Below, piece after piece: positions 15,494 to 25,683 of a stretch of DNA of 35,529 nucleotides (its first letter is position 1; every line of letters starts with the position of its first letter). Location of the stretch: NCBI GenBank assembly GCA_036499545.1, contig DASYDR010000249.1, positions 1 to 35,529 of the forward strand, in the 5' to 3' direction. Made by a program: the position numbers and the translations under genes. The notes under the pieces were generated by a model, which was given only the letters and a program-made list of their open reading frames with translations, was not told the DNA's origin and did no database searches. This DNA comes from Plastoroseomonas sp036499545 (GTDB taxonomy: Bacteria > Pseudomonadota > Alphaproteobacteria > Acetobacterales > Acetobacteraceae).

Positions 15494-16234
15494 TCAGTCG
15501 CGGATGGCGCGCCCGAGGACCCGCGCCGGCGAACCGTCGGAGCCTTCGATGTTGAGCGCGTTGAACATGAATTCCGCGCGCCGGCCGGCAAGCGCGGCGT
15601 GGCCGCGCAGGTGTTCGCAGATCAGGACGCCCCGGCTCAGCAGGCGTTTGTGCACCGGCCAGTCGAAGCCGGCCGGGCGGCGATGCACCGGCATGTCCGG
15701 CGTCGGGACGTCGCAGGCGAGGAACTTGATGCCTTGCGCCACCAGCCAGTCCGCGGCCTCCGGCGTGAAGCTCGGATGGTCCTCATAGGCTTCGGTACCC
15801 GCCAGCAGCGACCAGCCGGTATCGATCGCGAGGATATCGCCGGGCCGCAACAACGGCCGCGCCGCCTCGAGCTCCGCGACACCGATCAGGCTGTCGGCGG
15901 TCAGGCCTTCGAAGCGCCAGACGACGCCGGGGCCGTGCAGGCGGGCCAGCGGGATCTCCTCGAGCGCGGGGCCGTCGGCGAAGAAATGGCGCGGCGCGTC
16001 GATATGTGTGCCGGTATGCACCACCATGCTGAACTCGGTGACGTTCAGCGGATCGGCGGGCATGCATTTCAGGCGCCGGAAGACCGGCGGCGGGAAGACC
16101 GGCACCCGCGGCATGGTGGGATTGAGCCGATGCGAGAGATCGAGCCACGGGCCATCGGGAATGGCCGCGGGCGGTTCCGGCATGTCTCGCCAGCCGCGCC
16201 AGCCCGGGCCGCGGGCGTCCGACGGATCACACAT
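15494..16234 (-). CDS. Cyclase-family metal hydrolase (kynurenine-formamidase-like)
   Basis: A protein of 246 residues with the PF04199-type metal motif HTGTHIDAPRHF at 73-84 (His73, His77, Asp79, His83) and the second conserved part TPDMPVHR near residue 175. The family hydrolyses amides, lactones or related bonds, for example N-formylkynurenine or isatin hydrolases. The ATG at 16234 has GAGGAGCGACA upstream; an internal ATG at 16183 is possible because the first 17 residues are poorly conserved in character. It starts 12 nt after the binding-protein gene. The substrate is unknown. Confidence 0.85.
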   Translation of the reverse strand: MCDPSDARGPGWRGWRDMPEPPAAIPDGPWLDLSHRLNPTMPRVPVFPPPVFRRLKCMPADPLNVTEFSMVVHTGTHIDAPRHFFADGPALEEIPLARLHGPGVVWRFEGLTADSLIGVAELEAARPLLRPGDILAIDTGWSLLAGTEAYEDHPSFTPEAADWLVAQGIKFLACDVPTPDMPVHRRPAGFDWPVHKRLLSRGVLICEHLRGHAALAGRRAEFMFNALNIEGSDGSPARVLGRAIRD

Positions 16235-16246
16235 GGATGTCGCTCC

Positions 16247-17485
16247 TCAGCGCCGCAGTGCCGGGCATTCGCTTTCGCTGGCGGGCCGGAAGGCCTCCTC
16301 GCCGGGAATGGTCTGCACCACGTCCAGCAGGTCCCATTCGCCGCGCGATTCCGACGGGCGCTTGGCGCGCATGAGGTACATGTCGCGGATGATGCGGCCA
16401 TCTTCCCGGATGCGGCCGTTCCGGGTCATGAAGTCGTTGATCGGCATCTCGCGCATCTTCGCCATCACCGCCGGCGCGGCGTCGGTGCCGGCCGCCTGCA
16501 CGCCCTTCAGGTAATGCGTCACCGCCCCCCAGGTGCTCGCCTGGAACATGGTCGGCGGCCGGCCATGCAGGCGCGCGAAGCGGGTGGAGAAAGCGCGCGT
16601 CGCGTCGTTCTGGTCCCAGTAGTAGGCCTCGGTGAAGACCAGCCCCTGTGCGGTCTCCAGGCCGATCGCCTTGACGTTGGTCAGCAGGCAGAGCAGCGCC
16701 GCGGGCTGGATGCCGCGCCGCATCAGCCCGAATTCGCCCATCTGCTTCACCGCGTTGATCAGGTCGGTGCCGGCCACCGCCAGCCCCACCACCTGCGCGC
16801 CGGAATTCGCCGCGCGCAGCAGATGGGCGGAGAAATCGCTCTCGTTCAGGGGCGCCCGGGTCGAGCCCAGCACCTCGCCGCCGAGCTTGCGGACGATCTC
16901 GGTGCCATTGGCTTCCAGCGAATGGCCGAAGGCGTAGTCGGAGGTGATGAAGTACCAGCGGCGCTTGCCCTCCGCGATCATGGCGGAGGCGGTGCCGCGC
17001 GCGAGCGCGTAGTTGTCGAAGGTCCAGTGCAGGCCGTTCGGCGTGCAGCCACGCCCGGTGAGGTCGGTGGTGCCAGCGGCGATCGAGATGTTGATCCGGT
17101 TCTTCTCCCGCGTCAGCTGCTGCACCGCCAGGGCGACGGCGGAATTGCCCAGCCCGAAGATCGCATCGACCTTTTCCTGGTCGTACCAGCGGCGGGCGAT
17201 GCCCATGCCGATATCGGCGCGGTTCTGCAGGTCGCCGTAGACGAGCTCGATCGGGGCGCCGAGCACGCGGCCGCCGAAATCCTCGACCGCCATGCGCGCG
17301 GCGACCACGTCGCCCATGCCCTGCTGGTCCGCGAAGACGCCGGACATGTCGTCCAGCACGCCGATCTTGACGAGGTTGTCGGAGACCTGCGCGAGGGCAC
17401 GCCCCGCGGGCCAGATCGCCGCGGCGGCCAGTCCGCCACCGGCGAGCATCAGCGCCCTGCGGCCGGTACCCTGTGTGGCGCCCAT
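16247..17485 (-). CDS. ABC transporter substrate-binding protein, branched-chain (LivJ-like) type
   Basis: A protein of 412 residues with an export signal having a twin arginine (GRRALMLAGGG, likely cleavage after ALAQ near residue 33). The mature part begins VKIGVLDDMSGVFADQQG, typical of type I periplasmic binding proteins of the branched-chain amino acid (HAAT) transporters. GCTPNGLHWTFDNYALA and YAFGHSLEANGTEIV are further family segments. No LivHMGF permease or ATPase genes are present, so it is an orphan receptor or works with distant partners. Such receptors are frequent for aromatic acids and other non-amino-acid ligands. It is followed closely by the cyclase and MmgE/PrpD genes. Confidence 0.9.
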   Translation of the reverse strand: MGATQGTGRRALMLAGGGLAAAAIWPAGRALAQVSDNLVKIGVLDDMSGVFADQQGMGDVVAARMAVEDFGGRVLGAPIELVYGDLQNRADIGMGIARRWYDQEKVDAIFGLGNSAVALAVQQLTREKNRINISIAAGTTDLTGRGCTPNGLHWTFDNYALARGTASAMIAEGKRRWYFITSDYAFGHSLEANGTEIVRKLGGEVLGSTRAPLNESDFSAHLLRAANSGAQVVGLAVAGTDLINAVKQMGEFGLMRRGIQPAALLCLLTNVKAIGLETAQGLVFTEAYYWDQNDATRAFSTRFARLHGRPPTMFQASTWGAVTHYLKGVQAAGTDAAPAVMAKMREMPINDFMTRNGRIREDGRIIRDMYLMRAKRPSESRGEWDLLDVVQTIPGEEAFRPASESECPALRR

Positions 17486-17598
17486 CGGTCCATTCCCCTT
17501 CCCCTCGGCCCGCGCTTCGGCGCGGTGCCAATGTCCCGCGGCCATCATGGGGGCGAATGGACGGCTGGGGAATAGCACCCGCGCCGGGCCGGCCGCTG

Positions 17599-18810
17599 TT
17601 ACCCGATATGCTCGGGGCGGAATCCCATGCCGAGCAGCCGCGCCGGGATGCGGCGCAGGAAGGGAATGTGCCGTAGCAGACGGAGGGGCAGCGGTAGCCC
17701 GCCGCCGCCATTGCCGCCGCCTGCCAGGATCGGGCTGATGATGCGGTCCTGCGCCAGGATCTGCAGGCGCTGCGTCGCCCGGGTCGGCCAGCGGCGGCGG
17801 CGTTCCACCCGGCGCAGCATGTCGAGGTCGGGAATGCCCCGCCGCAGGGCCGGCGCCAGGATGCGCGCGGCGGCGACCGCATCCTGGATCGCCAGGTTGA
17901 TGCCCACGCCGCCGATCGGCGACATGGCATGCGCGGCATCGCCGATGCAGAGCATCCCGGGGCGGCACCAGCTTTCCAGCCGGTCCACGCTGACGGTCAG
18001 CACCCGCACCGCGTCCCAGCTCTCCAGCGCCGCGGTGCGGCCCGCGAGCATGGGCGCCGTGCGCTCCAGCGCCGCGCGGAAGACATCGAGCCCTTCGGCG
18101 CGCACCGCCCGGTAGCCGCCTTTCGGGATGACATAGGCGCATTGCCAATAGCTGCCGCGGTTGATCAGCACCAGCAGGCGGCCGGCCTTGACATTGCCCA
18201 GCACCGCGGCGGGATCGGATGGCAGCCGCGGCAGCTTCATCCAGAGCACATCCATCGGCGCGCCGAGGTCGCGCACCTGGAAGCCGGCGGCCGAGCGCAG
18301 CCGCGAATGCCGGCCATCGGCCGCGACCACCAGATCCGCGCGCACGATCCGGGTGCCGCCCGGTGTTTCCACCTGCACGCCGGCGACGCGCCCGTCCTCG
18401 ATGACAAGGTCCATGGCCTCGGCCCGCCGATGCAGATGGAAGCCCGGCAACCTGCCGCCACGATCGGCGAGGAAGTCGAGGAAATCCCATTGCGGCAGCA
18501 TCGCGACGAAGCGGCATTGCACCGGCAGGTGGGAGAAATCCGCCACCGGTACGGGCACGCCGTCGACATGGATGCCGATGTCGCTGATCTCCTGGTGAGG
18601 CAGGCGCAGGAAATCCTCGATCCAGCCGAGTTCCGTCAGCACTTGCAGGGTCGAGGGATGGATGGTGTCGCCGCGGAAGTCGCGCAGGAAATCGGCATGC
18701 TTCTCCAACACCACGGTGTCGATGCCCGCCCGTGCCAGCAGCACGCCCAGCATCATGCCGGCCGGCCCACCGCCGACCACGCAGCACCGCGTGGTGATGT
18801 TCTCCGTCAT
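17599..18810 (-). CDS. FAD-dependent monooxygenase (group A, UbiH/PHBH-like)
   Basis: A protein of 403 residues. The FAD-binding Rossmann motif is in CCVVGGGPAGMMLGVLLARAG near 9-29, the DG motif in VVAADGRHSRLR near 161-172, and the GD motif in CIGDAAHAMSPIGGVGIN near 287-304. This three-motif set defines single-component aromatic or alkene hydroxylases using NAD(P)H and oxygen. The ATG at 18810 was chosen because the nucleotide-binding fold begins shortly after it; an upstream extension looks non-coding. It is followed after 113 nt by the binding-protein gene, so it may lead the same catabolic group. The substrate is unknown; a hydroxylase of an aromatic acid is possible. Confidence 0.85.
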   Translation of the reverse strand: MTENITTRCCVVGGGPAGMMLGVLLARAGIDTVVLEKHADFLRDFRGDTIHPSTLQVLTELGWIEDFLRLPHQEISDIGIHVDGVPVPVADFSHLPVQCRFVAMLPQWDFLDFLADRGGRLPGFHLHRRAEAMDLVIEDGRVAGVQVETPGGTRIVRADLVVAADGRHSRLRSAAGFQVRDLGAPMDVLWMKLPRLPSDPAAVLGNVKAGRLLVLINRGSYWQCAYVIPKGGYRAVRAEGLDVFRAALERTAPMLAGRTAALESWDAVRVLTVSVDRLESWCRPGMLCIGDAAHAMSPIGGVGINLAIQDAVAAARILAPALRRGIPDLDMLRRVERRRRWPTRATQRLQILAQDRIISPILAGGGNGGGGLPLPLRLLRHIPFLRRIPARLLGMGFRPEHIG

Positions 18811-18941
18811 GCCTCGATCCTCTCCGGCCGGCATGCCGCGGTGGTGGACGGTGCCAGCTGCCTCATCATGCGGATGTGACCTGCCGCACGCGACCGGAAG
18901 CGCCCGGTACATCGCGGAGTTGCGTCGCGCCGCGATTCGTC

Positions 18942-18960
18942 ACGGCCGCTTCCCGGCCGT
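18942..18960. terminator. Candidate hairpin between cydX and the monooxygenase gene
   Basis: ACGGCCG (18942-18948) and CGGCCGT (18954-18960) form a perfect 7-bp stem with a 5-nt loop, about 60 nt after the cydX stop on the minus strand. No T-run follows, so it is only a candidate. The rest of 18811-19020 shows no gene. Confidence 0.3.
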
Positions 18961-19020
18961 CTCACATCATGACGGCGCGGCCCGCGCAAGACCGTGCCGC
19001 GATGATGGGCCGGTGCGGCA

Positions 19021-19140
19021 TCAGCGGCGCTGCCGCTTCTCCGGCACCGCATTCTCCTCCATCAGCTCGTACCACATGGCGTTGAGCACCGCGAACAGCG
19101 CTGCCAGCGGCAGGCCGAGGATCCAGGCGAAGTACCACAT
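19021..19140 (-). CDS. cydX: Cytochrome bd oxidase small subunit CydX
   Basis: A 39-residue protein that would be missed by length filters. It begins MWYFAWILGLPLAALFAVLNAM, the hallmark of CydX/YbgT: one transmembrane helix with an N-terminal WYFAWILG, followed by WYELMEE and a basic tail. CydX binds CydA and stabilises the haem centres of the bd complex in the inner membrane. It starts 25 nt after the cydB stop with AAGGAGAG before the ATG, completing the cydDCABX order. Confidence 0.93.
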   Translation of the reverse strand: MWYFAWILGLPLAALFAVLNAMWYELMEENAVPEKRQRR

Positions 19141-19165
19141 GGGCGTCTCTCCTTCGGATGCGCGG

Positions 19166-20320
19166 TCAATAGGCGTGGCCGCTGCCGCTGCGGATCTGCT
19201 TCTCGTCAACCTTCCCCCACAGCACCCGGTAGACCCAGCCGGTGTAGAGCAGGATCAGCGGCAGGAAGATGCTGGTGGAGACCAGCATGATGAACAGCGT
19301 CATGTGGCTGGAGGAGGCGTCCCACACCGTCAGCCCGGCCCGCGGATCGAGCGAGGAGGGCAGCAGGAAGGGAAAGGTCGAAACGCCGACCGTCGCGATG
19401 ATGCCGAAGATCGCCAGCTTGCTGGACAGCAGGGTCAGCACCTCCCACCGCGCCCGCAAGCCGATCAGGGCGCAGAGGGCGCCCAGGAAGCCGCAGATCG
19501 GGGCCGCCAGGGTCCAGGGCCGCGCCGTGTAGTTGGCGAACCAGGCACCCGCTTCCCGCACCACGGTCTTCAGCATCGGATTGGACGGGCCTTCCGTCAC
19601 GATCGGGCTGGTGATGCGATAGCCGTCGACGAAGTGCGACAGCGCGACGCCGCCCAGCGCGAAGAGGAGGATCGTGATCAGCGCGGCGATGCTGCCATAG
19701 TTGCGCGCCCGATCCGCGACCCGGCCGGCGGTCTTCAGCGCCAGCCAGGCGCCGCCATGCATGACCAGCATGGCGACGGAGAGCAGGCCGCAGAGCAGCG
19801 CGAAGGGGTTCAGCAGCCCGAAGAAGCTGCCCTCGTAGAAGATCCGCAGATGGTCGTCGAAGCGGAAGGGCACGCCCTGCAGCACATTGCCGACCGCGAC
19901 CCCGAAGATCAGGGACGGGATGAGGCCGCCGGCGAACAGCACCCAGTCCCAGGTCTCACGCCAGCGCGCATCCTCCCGCTTGGAGCGGAACTTGAAGGCG
20001 ACCGGCCGCAGGATCAGCGCGGCCAGGACCGCGAACATCGCCAGGTAGAAGCCGGAAAAGGATACGGCATAGAGCGCCGGCCAGGCGGCGAAGATCGCAC
20101 CGCCACCCAGGATCAGCCACACCTGGTTGCCTTCCCAGACCGGGCCGATGCTGTTGATGGCGACCCGCCGCTCGACATCCGTCCGCCCGACGAAGGGCAG
20201 CAGCGCGGCGGTGCCGAGATCGAAGCCGTCGGTGACCGCGAAGCCGATCAGCAGCACGCCGAGCAGCGCCCACCAGATCAGGCGCAGCGTCTCGTAGCTC
20301 AGGAGTTCATGGAGGATCAT
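19166..20320 (-). CDS. cydB: Cytochrome bd ubiquinol oxidase subunit II
   Basis: A 384-residue membrane protein with about nine hydrophobic segments. The N-terminus has LIWWALLGVLLIGFAVTDGFDLG, a conserved CydB stretch, then NSIGPVWEGNQVWLI, also a family signature. CydB forms the bd-type oxidase with CydA and lacks haem in most species. The ATG at 20320 lies 5 nt after the cydA stop with CydA-CydB spacing typical of an operon. The C-terminal helix ILLYTGWVYRVLWGKV is also typical. No odd features. Confidence 0.96.
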   Translation of the reverse strand: MILHELLSYETLRLIWWALLGVLLIGFAVTDGFDLGTAALLPFVGRTDVERRVAINSIGPVWEGNQVWLILGGGAIFAAWPALYAVSFSGFYLAMFAVLAALILRPVAFKFRSKREDARWRETWDWVLFAGGLIPSLIFGVAVGNVLQGVPFRFDDHLRIFYEGSFFGLLNPFALLCGLLSVAMLVMHGGAWLALKTAGRVADRARNYGSIAALITILLFALGGVALSHFVDGYRITSPIVTEGPSNPMLKTVVREAGAWFANYTARPWTLAAPICGFLGALCALIGLRARWEVLTLLSSKLAIFGIIATVGVSTFPFLLPSSLDPRAGLTVWDASSSHMTLFIMLVSTSIFLPLILLYTGWVYRVLWGKVDEKQIRSGSGHAY

Positions 20321-20325
20321 GGCTG

Positions 20326-21903
<1,578 letters not shown>

Positions 21904-21969
21904 CCTGCCTTCACCGGGTTCCCCCGGCCTCCTCTCTGGCAACTCCAGGGCGCCGCGGATGCAGCGCCG

Positions 21970-23628
21970 TCAGTCGGGCCGCAGCGTGGCGAGGAGACTG
22001 GCGAAAACCGGTTCCCCGCGCCGCGCCGCGGCGATGATGTTTCCATGTCCGATCAGCAGCAGGCGGTCGGCGATCTCCGCCTCCCGCCGGATATGCGTCG
22101 CGATCAGCAGGGTGCGGCCGGCGGCCCGGTCCAGCAGCCGCCGCAGCACGTCGCGCGCGGTCGCCGCATCCAGCCCCTCGGTCGGTTCGTCGAGCAGCCA
22201 GAGCGGCGTGTCGCGCAGCAGCAACCGCGCCAGCGCCAGCCGCCGCGCCTGGCCGCCGGAGAGGCCGAGGCCATCCTCCCCGAGCATGGCATCGAGGTTC
22301 GCCGCGAGCCCGGCATCGGCCAGCGCGGCGCGCAGGCGGCCATCATCGGCGGCGGGATCCGCCAGCAGCAGGTTGCCGCGCAGATCGTCGCGGAACAGCT
22401 CCGTCCGCTGGGTCAGCAGGGTCGCCGGCAGCGCTTCCGCCCGGCCCGCTTCGGCGGCCTGCTCGCCCGCCAGCAGCGTCAGCAGGCTGGTCTTGCCGGC
22501 GCCGCTCGGGCCGAGCAGCGCCACCCGCTCCCCGATCGCGACGGCCAGGTCCAGGCTGTGCAGCGCCGGCCGGTGCGCGCCATCATGGCGCAGGGTCACG
22601 GCATCGAGCCGCAGCGCCAGCCCGGGCGGCGGCGCCGCCGGGCGGTCCGGCGGCGGCGGTGGCGCCAGCCGCGGCCCCAGTCGCCGCGCCGCCAGCAGGC
22701 TGCGGCCGAGTTCCAGCGCCCCGCGGCGCAGGGCCGCGAAGGGTTCGACCGCTGCGAAGGCGACCAGCAGGCCGAAGGCGGCGGCCGGGGCGCCGATCAC
22801 GCCGCGTTCGGCCAGCGCCGCGACGCCCAGCAGTGTGCCGGCCAGCAGGATGGCGGCCATGGCGCCGAAGCCGGCGCCGAGCCGGGCCTCGATGCGGTTC
22901 AGCGCATCATCCGCCACGGCCATGCGGCGATCCGCCGCCATCACCGCCGCGTGCTGGGCCGCCAGGCGGCCGGCCATCGCGAGTTCCGTCTGCCCGGACA
23001 CCAGATCGATGCTGCGGGCGCGCAGCGCTTCCACGGCATGGGCCCGGCGCCGGACCGGCGCCTGGGCCCGGCGCGCCGCGAGCGCCGGCAGCCCGAACCC
23101 GGCGCAGCCGAGTAGCGCCAGCACGCCGAGGCCCAGCAGCGGCTGCAGCAGGCCGAGCGCCAGCCCGGCGGCCAGGGCCGCGACCAGCGCGACGCCGGCC
23201 GGGATCAGCACGCGCAGATAGAGCGCATCCAGCGCATCGACATCGACGGTCAGGCGGAACAGCAGCCGGGCCGGGCGGGCCAGCAGCCGCCGGGCCGCGC
23301 CGGGCGCCGCCCAGCCGCGGAACAGCCGTTCCCGCAGCCCGGCCAGGATGCGCAGTGTCGCATCATGGGTGGTGACGCGCTCGCCATAGCGCGCGGCGGT
23401 GCGCGCCAGGGTCAGCAGGCGGATGCCGGCGGAGGGCTGGAAGACGTCGAAGACCAGGGCGGTGCCGATGGACAGGCCGGCGATCGCGGTCGCGGTGATG
23501 AACCAGCCGGACAGGCTGAGCAGCGCGATGCCGGCCAGCGCGGTCACCGCGGCCAGCAACGCGCCGATCCGCAGCATGCCGCGCCCTTCGGCCAGGAACA
23601 GCGCAAGGATCGGCCGGAGATGGGTCAC
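21970..23628 (-). CDS. cydC: Thiol reductant ABC exporter subunit CydC
   Basis: A 552-residue half-transporter: an N-terminal six-helix membrane domain (about 1-310) and a C-terminal ATPase with Walker A GPSGAGKTS, signature LSGGQ, Walker B LWLLDEPTE and the switch His in ATHIRRE. CydDC exports glutathione or cysteine (or transports haem-related compounds) and is needed to assemble cytochrome bd. Its ATG overlaps the cydD stop (23625-23628), as expected for a heterodimer made in equal amounts. The nucleotide domain lacks long regulatory insertions. Confidence 0.93.
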   Translation of the reverse strand: MTHLRPILALFLAEGRGMLRIGALLAAVTALAGIALLSLSGWFITATAIAGLSIGTALVFDVFQPSAGIRLLTLARTAARYGERVTTHDATLRILAGLRERLFRGWAAPGAARRLLARPARLLFRLTVDVDALDALYLRVLIPAGVALVAALAAGLALGLLQPLLGLGVLALLGCAGFGLPALAARRAQAPVRRRAHAVEALRARSIDLVSGQTELAMAGRLAAQHAAVMAADRRMAVADDALNRIEARLGAGFGAMAAILLAGTLLGVAALAERGVIGAPAAAFGLLVAFAAVEPFAALRRGALELGRSLLAARRLGPRLAPPPPPDRPAAPPPGLALRLDAVTLRHDGAHRPALHSLDLAVAIGERVALLGPSGAGKTSLLTLLAGEQAAEAGRAEALPATLLTQRTELFRDDLRGNLLLADPAADDGRLRAALADAGLAANLDAMLGEDGLGLSGGQARRLALARLLLRDTPLWLLDEPTEGLDAATARDVLRRLLDRAAGRTLLIATHIRREAEIADRLLLIGHGNIIAAARRGEPVFASLLATLRPD

Positions 23629-25343
23629 GACGGCACCGCCACCACGCGGTCGAGCCGCGCCACCAGCACCAGGTCATGGGTCGCGACGATCAGGGTACGC
23701 CCTGCGGCCAGGGCCAGCAGCCCGTCCGTCACCGCCGCGGCCGTGGCCGCATCCAGATGCGCGGTCGGCTCGTCGGCCAGGATCAGCTCCGCCCGCGGAT
23801 CGGCGATGGCGCGGCTGAGCGCCAGCCGCAGCGCTTCGCCGCCGGACAGCCCGGCGCCGCCTTCGCCGACCGGGCCGCGCCCCTCATCGCCGAGCAGGAT
23901 GGCGAAAGCCGCCGCGGCAGCCGCCGCCGTGACTTCCGCGCCACCGATGCCGGCTCGGCCGAGCGCGATATTGGCGCGCAAGGAGCCAGCGAAGAGATGC
24001 GGCCGCTGCCCGATCCAGCCGATGCGGGCGCGCAGTGCCGGGGCGCTCGCCGCCGTCAGCGCGACGCCGCCGATGGTGATGCGGCCCTCCGTGGTGGGGG
24101 CCAGTCCGGCGATCAGGGCCAGCAGCGTCGATTTGCCGGCGCCGCTCGGCCCCAGCAGCGCCACCCTCTCGCCGGGCGCGATGGCCAGGTCCAGCCCTGT
24201 CAGGACCGGCGCCGCGGCGCCGGCGTGGCGGAAGCCCAGCCCTTCGATCGTAACGCCCGGCGGCCCGGGCGGCGCGGCCGCGGGCGACGCCGCCGCCAGG
24301 GCGCCGGGCAGGGGCAGGCCGGGCGCGGCCAGCCTGTCCAGCGCCGTCAGCGCCGCTTCGCCGGCCGCCCGGTCATGCCAGGCGGCGGCCATGTCGCGCA
24401 GCGGTTCGAAAAAGGCCGGCGCCAGCAGCAGCACGAACAACGCTTCACCGAGGTCGAGGCGATGGCCCCAGGTGCCGATCGGGAACTGGCCGAGCAGATG
24501 GAAGCCGATATGGACGGCGACCATCGCGACCCCGAGGGCGGCGAAGAATTCCAGCACCGCGGAGGAGAGGAAGGCGATGCGCAGCACCGCCATGCTGCGC
24601 CGGCGCAGCGCATCGGCGGCGGCGCGCAGGCGCCGCGCCGTGGCATCCACCGCATCCAGCGCCCGGATGGTGGCGAGGCCGCGCAGCCGGTCCAGCAGGA
24701 AGCCGTTCATGCCGCCGAGCTCGAGCATCTGCGCCTCGCTCGCTTCCTGCGCACGCAGGCCGATCAGGGCCATGAAGATCGGGATGAGCGGCGCCGTGGC
24801 CAGCAGCACCAGCGCCGCGAGCCAGGAGAAGGGCAGGATGGCGGCGAGGATGGCCAGCGGCAGGATCGTGGCGCGCAGCCGGATCGGCCGGAAGCGGGCC
24901 AGGTAGGGCAGCACCGCTTCCGCCTGTTCCGCCATCGCGCTGGCCGCCAGCCCGGCGGCCGGGCGTGCGCCGTCGAGCGGTGACCGCGCCGCCAGCGCGG
25001 TGGCGGCCTTGTCCCGCAGTGCCGACAGGATCGCGCGCGCCTCGCGGAAGGCGCGCCGCGTCGCCATCATATCGAGCCCGGTGCGCAGCAGCCCGAGCGC
25101 CAGGACGCCGGCGGCCGGCGCCAGCGCGGCCTGCGCCGTCGCGCCCGCGGCGATGCCCTGGACCGCCAGCGCGATCAGTCCGGCCTGCGGCAGCCACAGC
25201 AGGGCGGCTGCCGTCTGCAGCAGCCCGGCTGCGGCCGAGATCGCCAGGGCGCCGCGGGCCCGGGGCATGGCCTGCCGTACGGCGGGCGCGGATCGCGCCT
25301 CCGCCGGTGGCTGTCCGGCGGCCGGGATGGCCAGGGCTTTCAT
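23625..25343 (-). CDS. cydD: Thiol reductant ABC exporter subunit CydD
   Basis: A 572-residue ABC half-transporter. Membrane helices fill about residues 25-330, including the coupling-region patterns ARFRPIRLRATILP and LGGMNGFLLDRLRGLATIRAL typical of CydD. The ATPase has Walker A GPSGAGKSTLL, signature LSGGEALRLALSRA and Walker B LILADEPTAHLD, with His in ATHDLVL. It is the first gene of the cydDCABX operon; the promoter must lie in 25344-25683, where an AT-core palindrome is at 25458-25473. The N-terminal 30 residues are low-complexity and a shorter start is possible. Confidence 0.93.
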   Translation of the reverse strand: MKALAIPAAGQPPAEARSAPAVRQAMPRARGALAISAAAGLLQTAAALLWLPQAGLIALAVQGIAAGATAQAALAPAAGVLALGLLRTGLDMMATRRAFREARAILSALRDKAATALAARSPLDGARPAAGLAASAMAEQAEAVLPYLARFRPIRLRATILPLAILAAILPFSWLAALVLLATAPLIPIFMALIGLRAQEASEAQMLELGGMNGFLLDRLRGLATIRALDAVDATARRLRAAADALRRRSMAVLRIAFLSSAVLEFFAALGVAMVAVHIGFHLLGQFPIGTWGHRLDLGEALFVLLLAPAFFEPLRDMAAAWHDRAAGEAALTALDRLAAPGLPLPGALAAASPAAAPPGPPGVTIEGLGFRHAGAAAPVLTGLDLAIAPGERVALLGPSGAGKSTLLALIAGLAPTTEGRITIGGVALTAASAPALRARIGWIGQRPHLFAGSLRANIALGRAGIGGAEVTAAAAAAAFAILLGDEGRGPVGEGGAGLSGGEALRLALSRAIADPRAELILADEPTAHLDAATAAAVTDGLLALAAGRTLIVATHDLVLVARLDRVVAVPS

Positions 25344-25457
25344 GCGGCGTTCCGGATGGTTGCCGTTGCCTATGACGTCGCGCCGCTGTCCGTCGGCTGG
25401 GTGGCCATGCCGGACGGCGGCACCATCGAGACTAGACCGTCCTTTCCGAATTGCGCG

Positions 25458-25473
25458 CCGGTAATATTCCCGG
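25458..25473. promoter_or_regulatory. CCGG-flanked AT-core palindrome before cydD
   Basis: CCGGTAATATTCCCGG is symmetric except for one pair. It lies 115 bp upstream of the cydD ATG in otherwise GC-rich DNA. It may bind a regulator of the cyd operon. Confidence 0.4.
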
Positions 25474-25561
25474 CCGCCGGCATCAGCCGGACAGGCGTCA
25501 TCATGTGGTCAACGCCCATGCTGCTTCCCCGCGCATCCGATGCCGGCCAGTTCCCCGCCGG

Positions 25562-25585
25562 CCGTCACCCCGTCTGGGGGTGCGG
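25562..25585 (-). terminator. Candidate hairpin after Bug receptor 3
   Basis: CACCCC (25566-25571) and GGGGTG (25577-25582) form a 6-bp stem with a 5-nt loop, extended by CCG/CGG across one bulge. It lies about 100 nt after the stop of Bug receptor 3 on the minus strand. No T-run follows. Confidence 0.35.
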
Positions 25586-25683
25586 CGGGCGGGGCCGGTC
25601 CGGTCTAGCGCAGGTTCGGTCGATGCGCGCCTGGACGGAATGCCCCATGCCGGCCGCGTGACGCTCCGACCGATGGCCCGGTG

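Larger units (their letters stand above)
25344..25683. other. Intergenic region before cydD, no gene seen
   Basis: 340 bp without a convincing gene. A 101-codon plus-strand frame exists but has no family resemblance and no good ribosome site. The region holds the palindrome at 25458-25473, a hairpin at 25562-25585 and the upstream DNA of the cyd operon. I see no FNR/ANR-type TTGAT-N4-ATCAA box. Confidence 0.6.

Noticed and set aside
15209..17575. Long plus-strand open frame (788 codons) opposite the cyclase and binding-protein genes
   Set aside because: The opposite strand encodes intact family motifs; the composition here is shadow-like.
17486..18787. Upstream extension of the LivJ-like gene into the monooxygenase gene, in frame
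   Set aside because: The extension lies antisense-free but out of frame with the FAD enzyme motifs and lacks any domain; the signal peptide at 17485 marks the true start.
25356..25661. 101-codon plus-strand frame in the gap before cydD
   Set aside because: No ribosome site, no recognisable domain, and overlaps the palindrome and hairpin.
25344..25683. FNR/ANR box for the cyd operon
   Set aside because: No TTGAT-N4-ATCAA-like sequence found on either strand of the gap.
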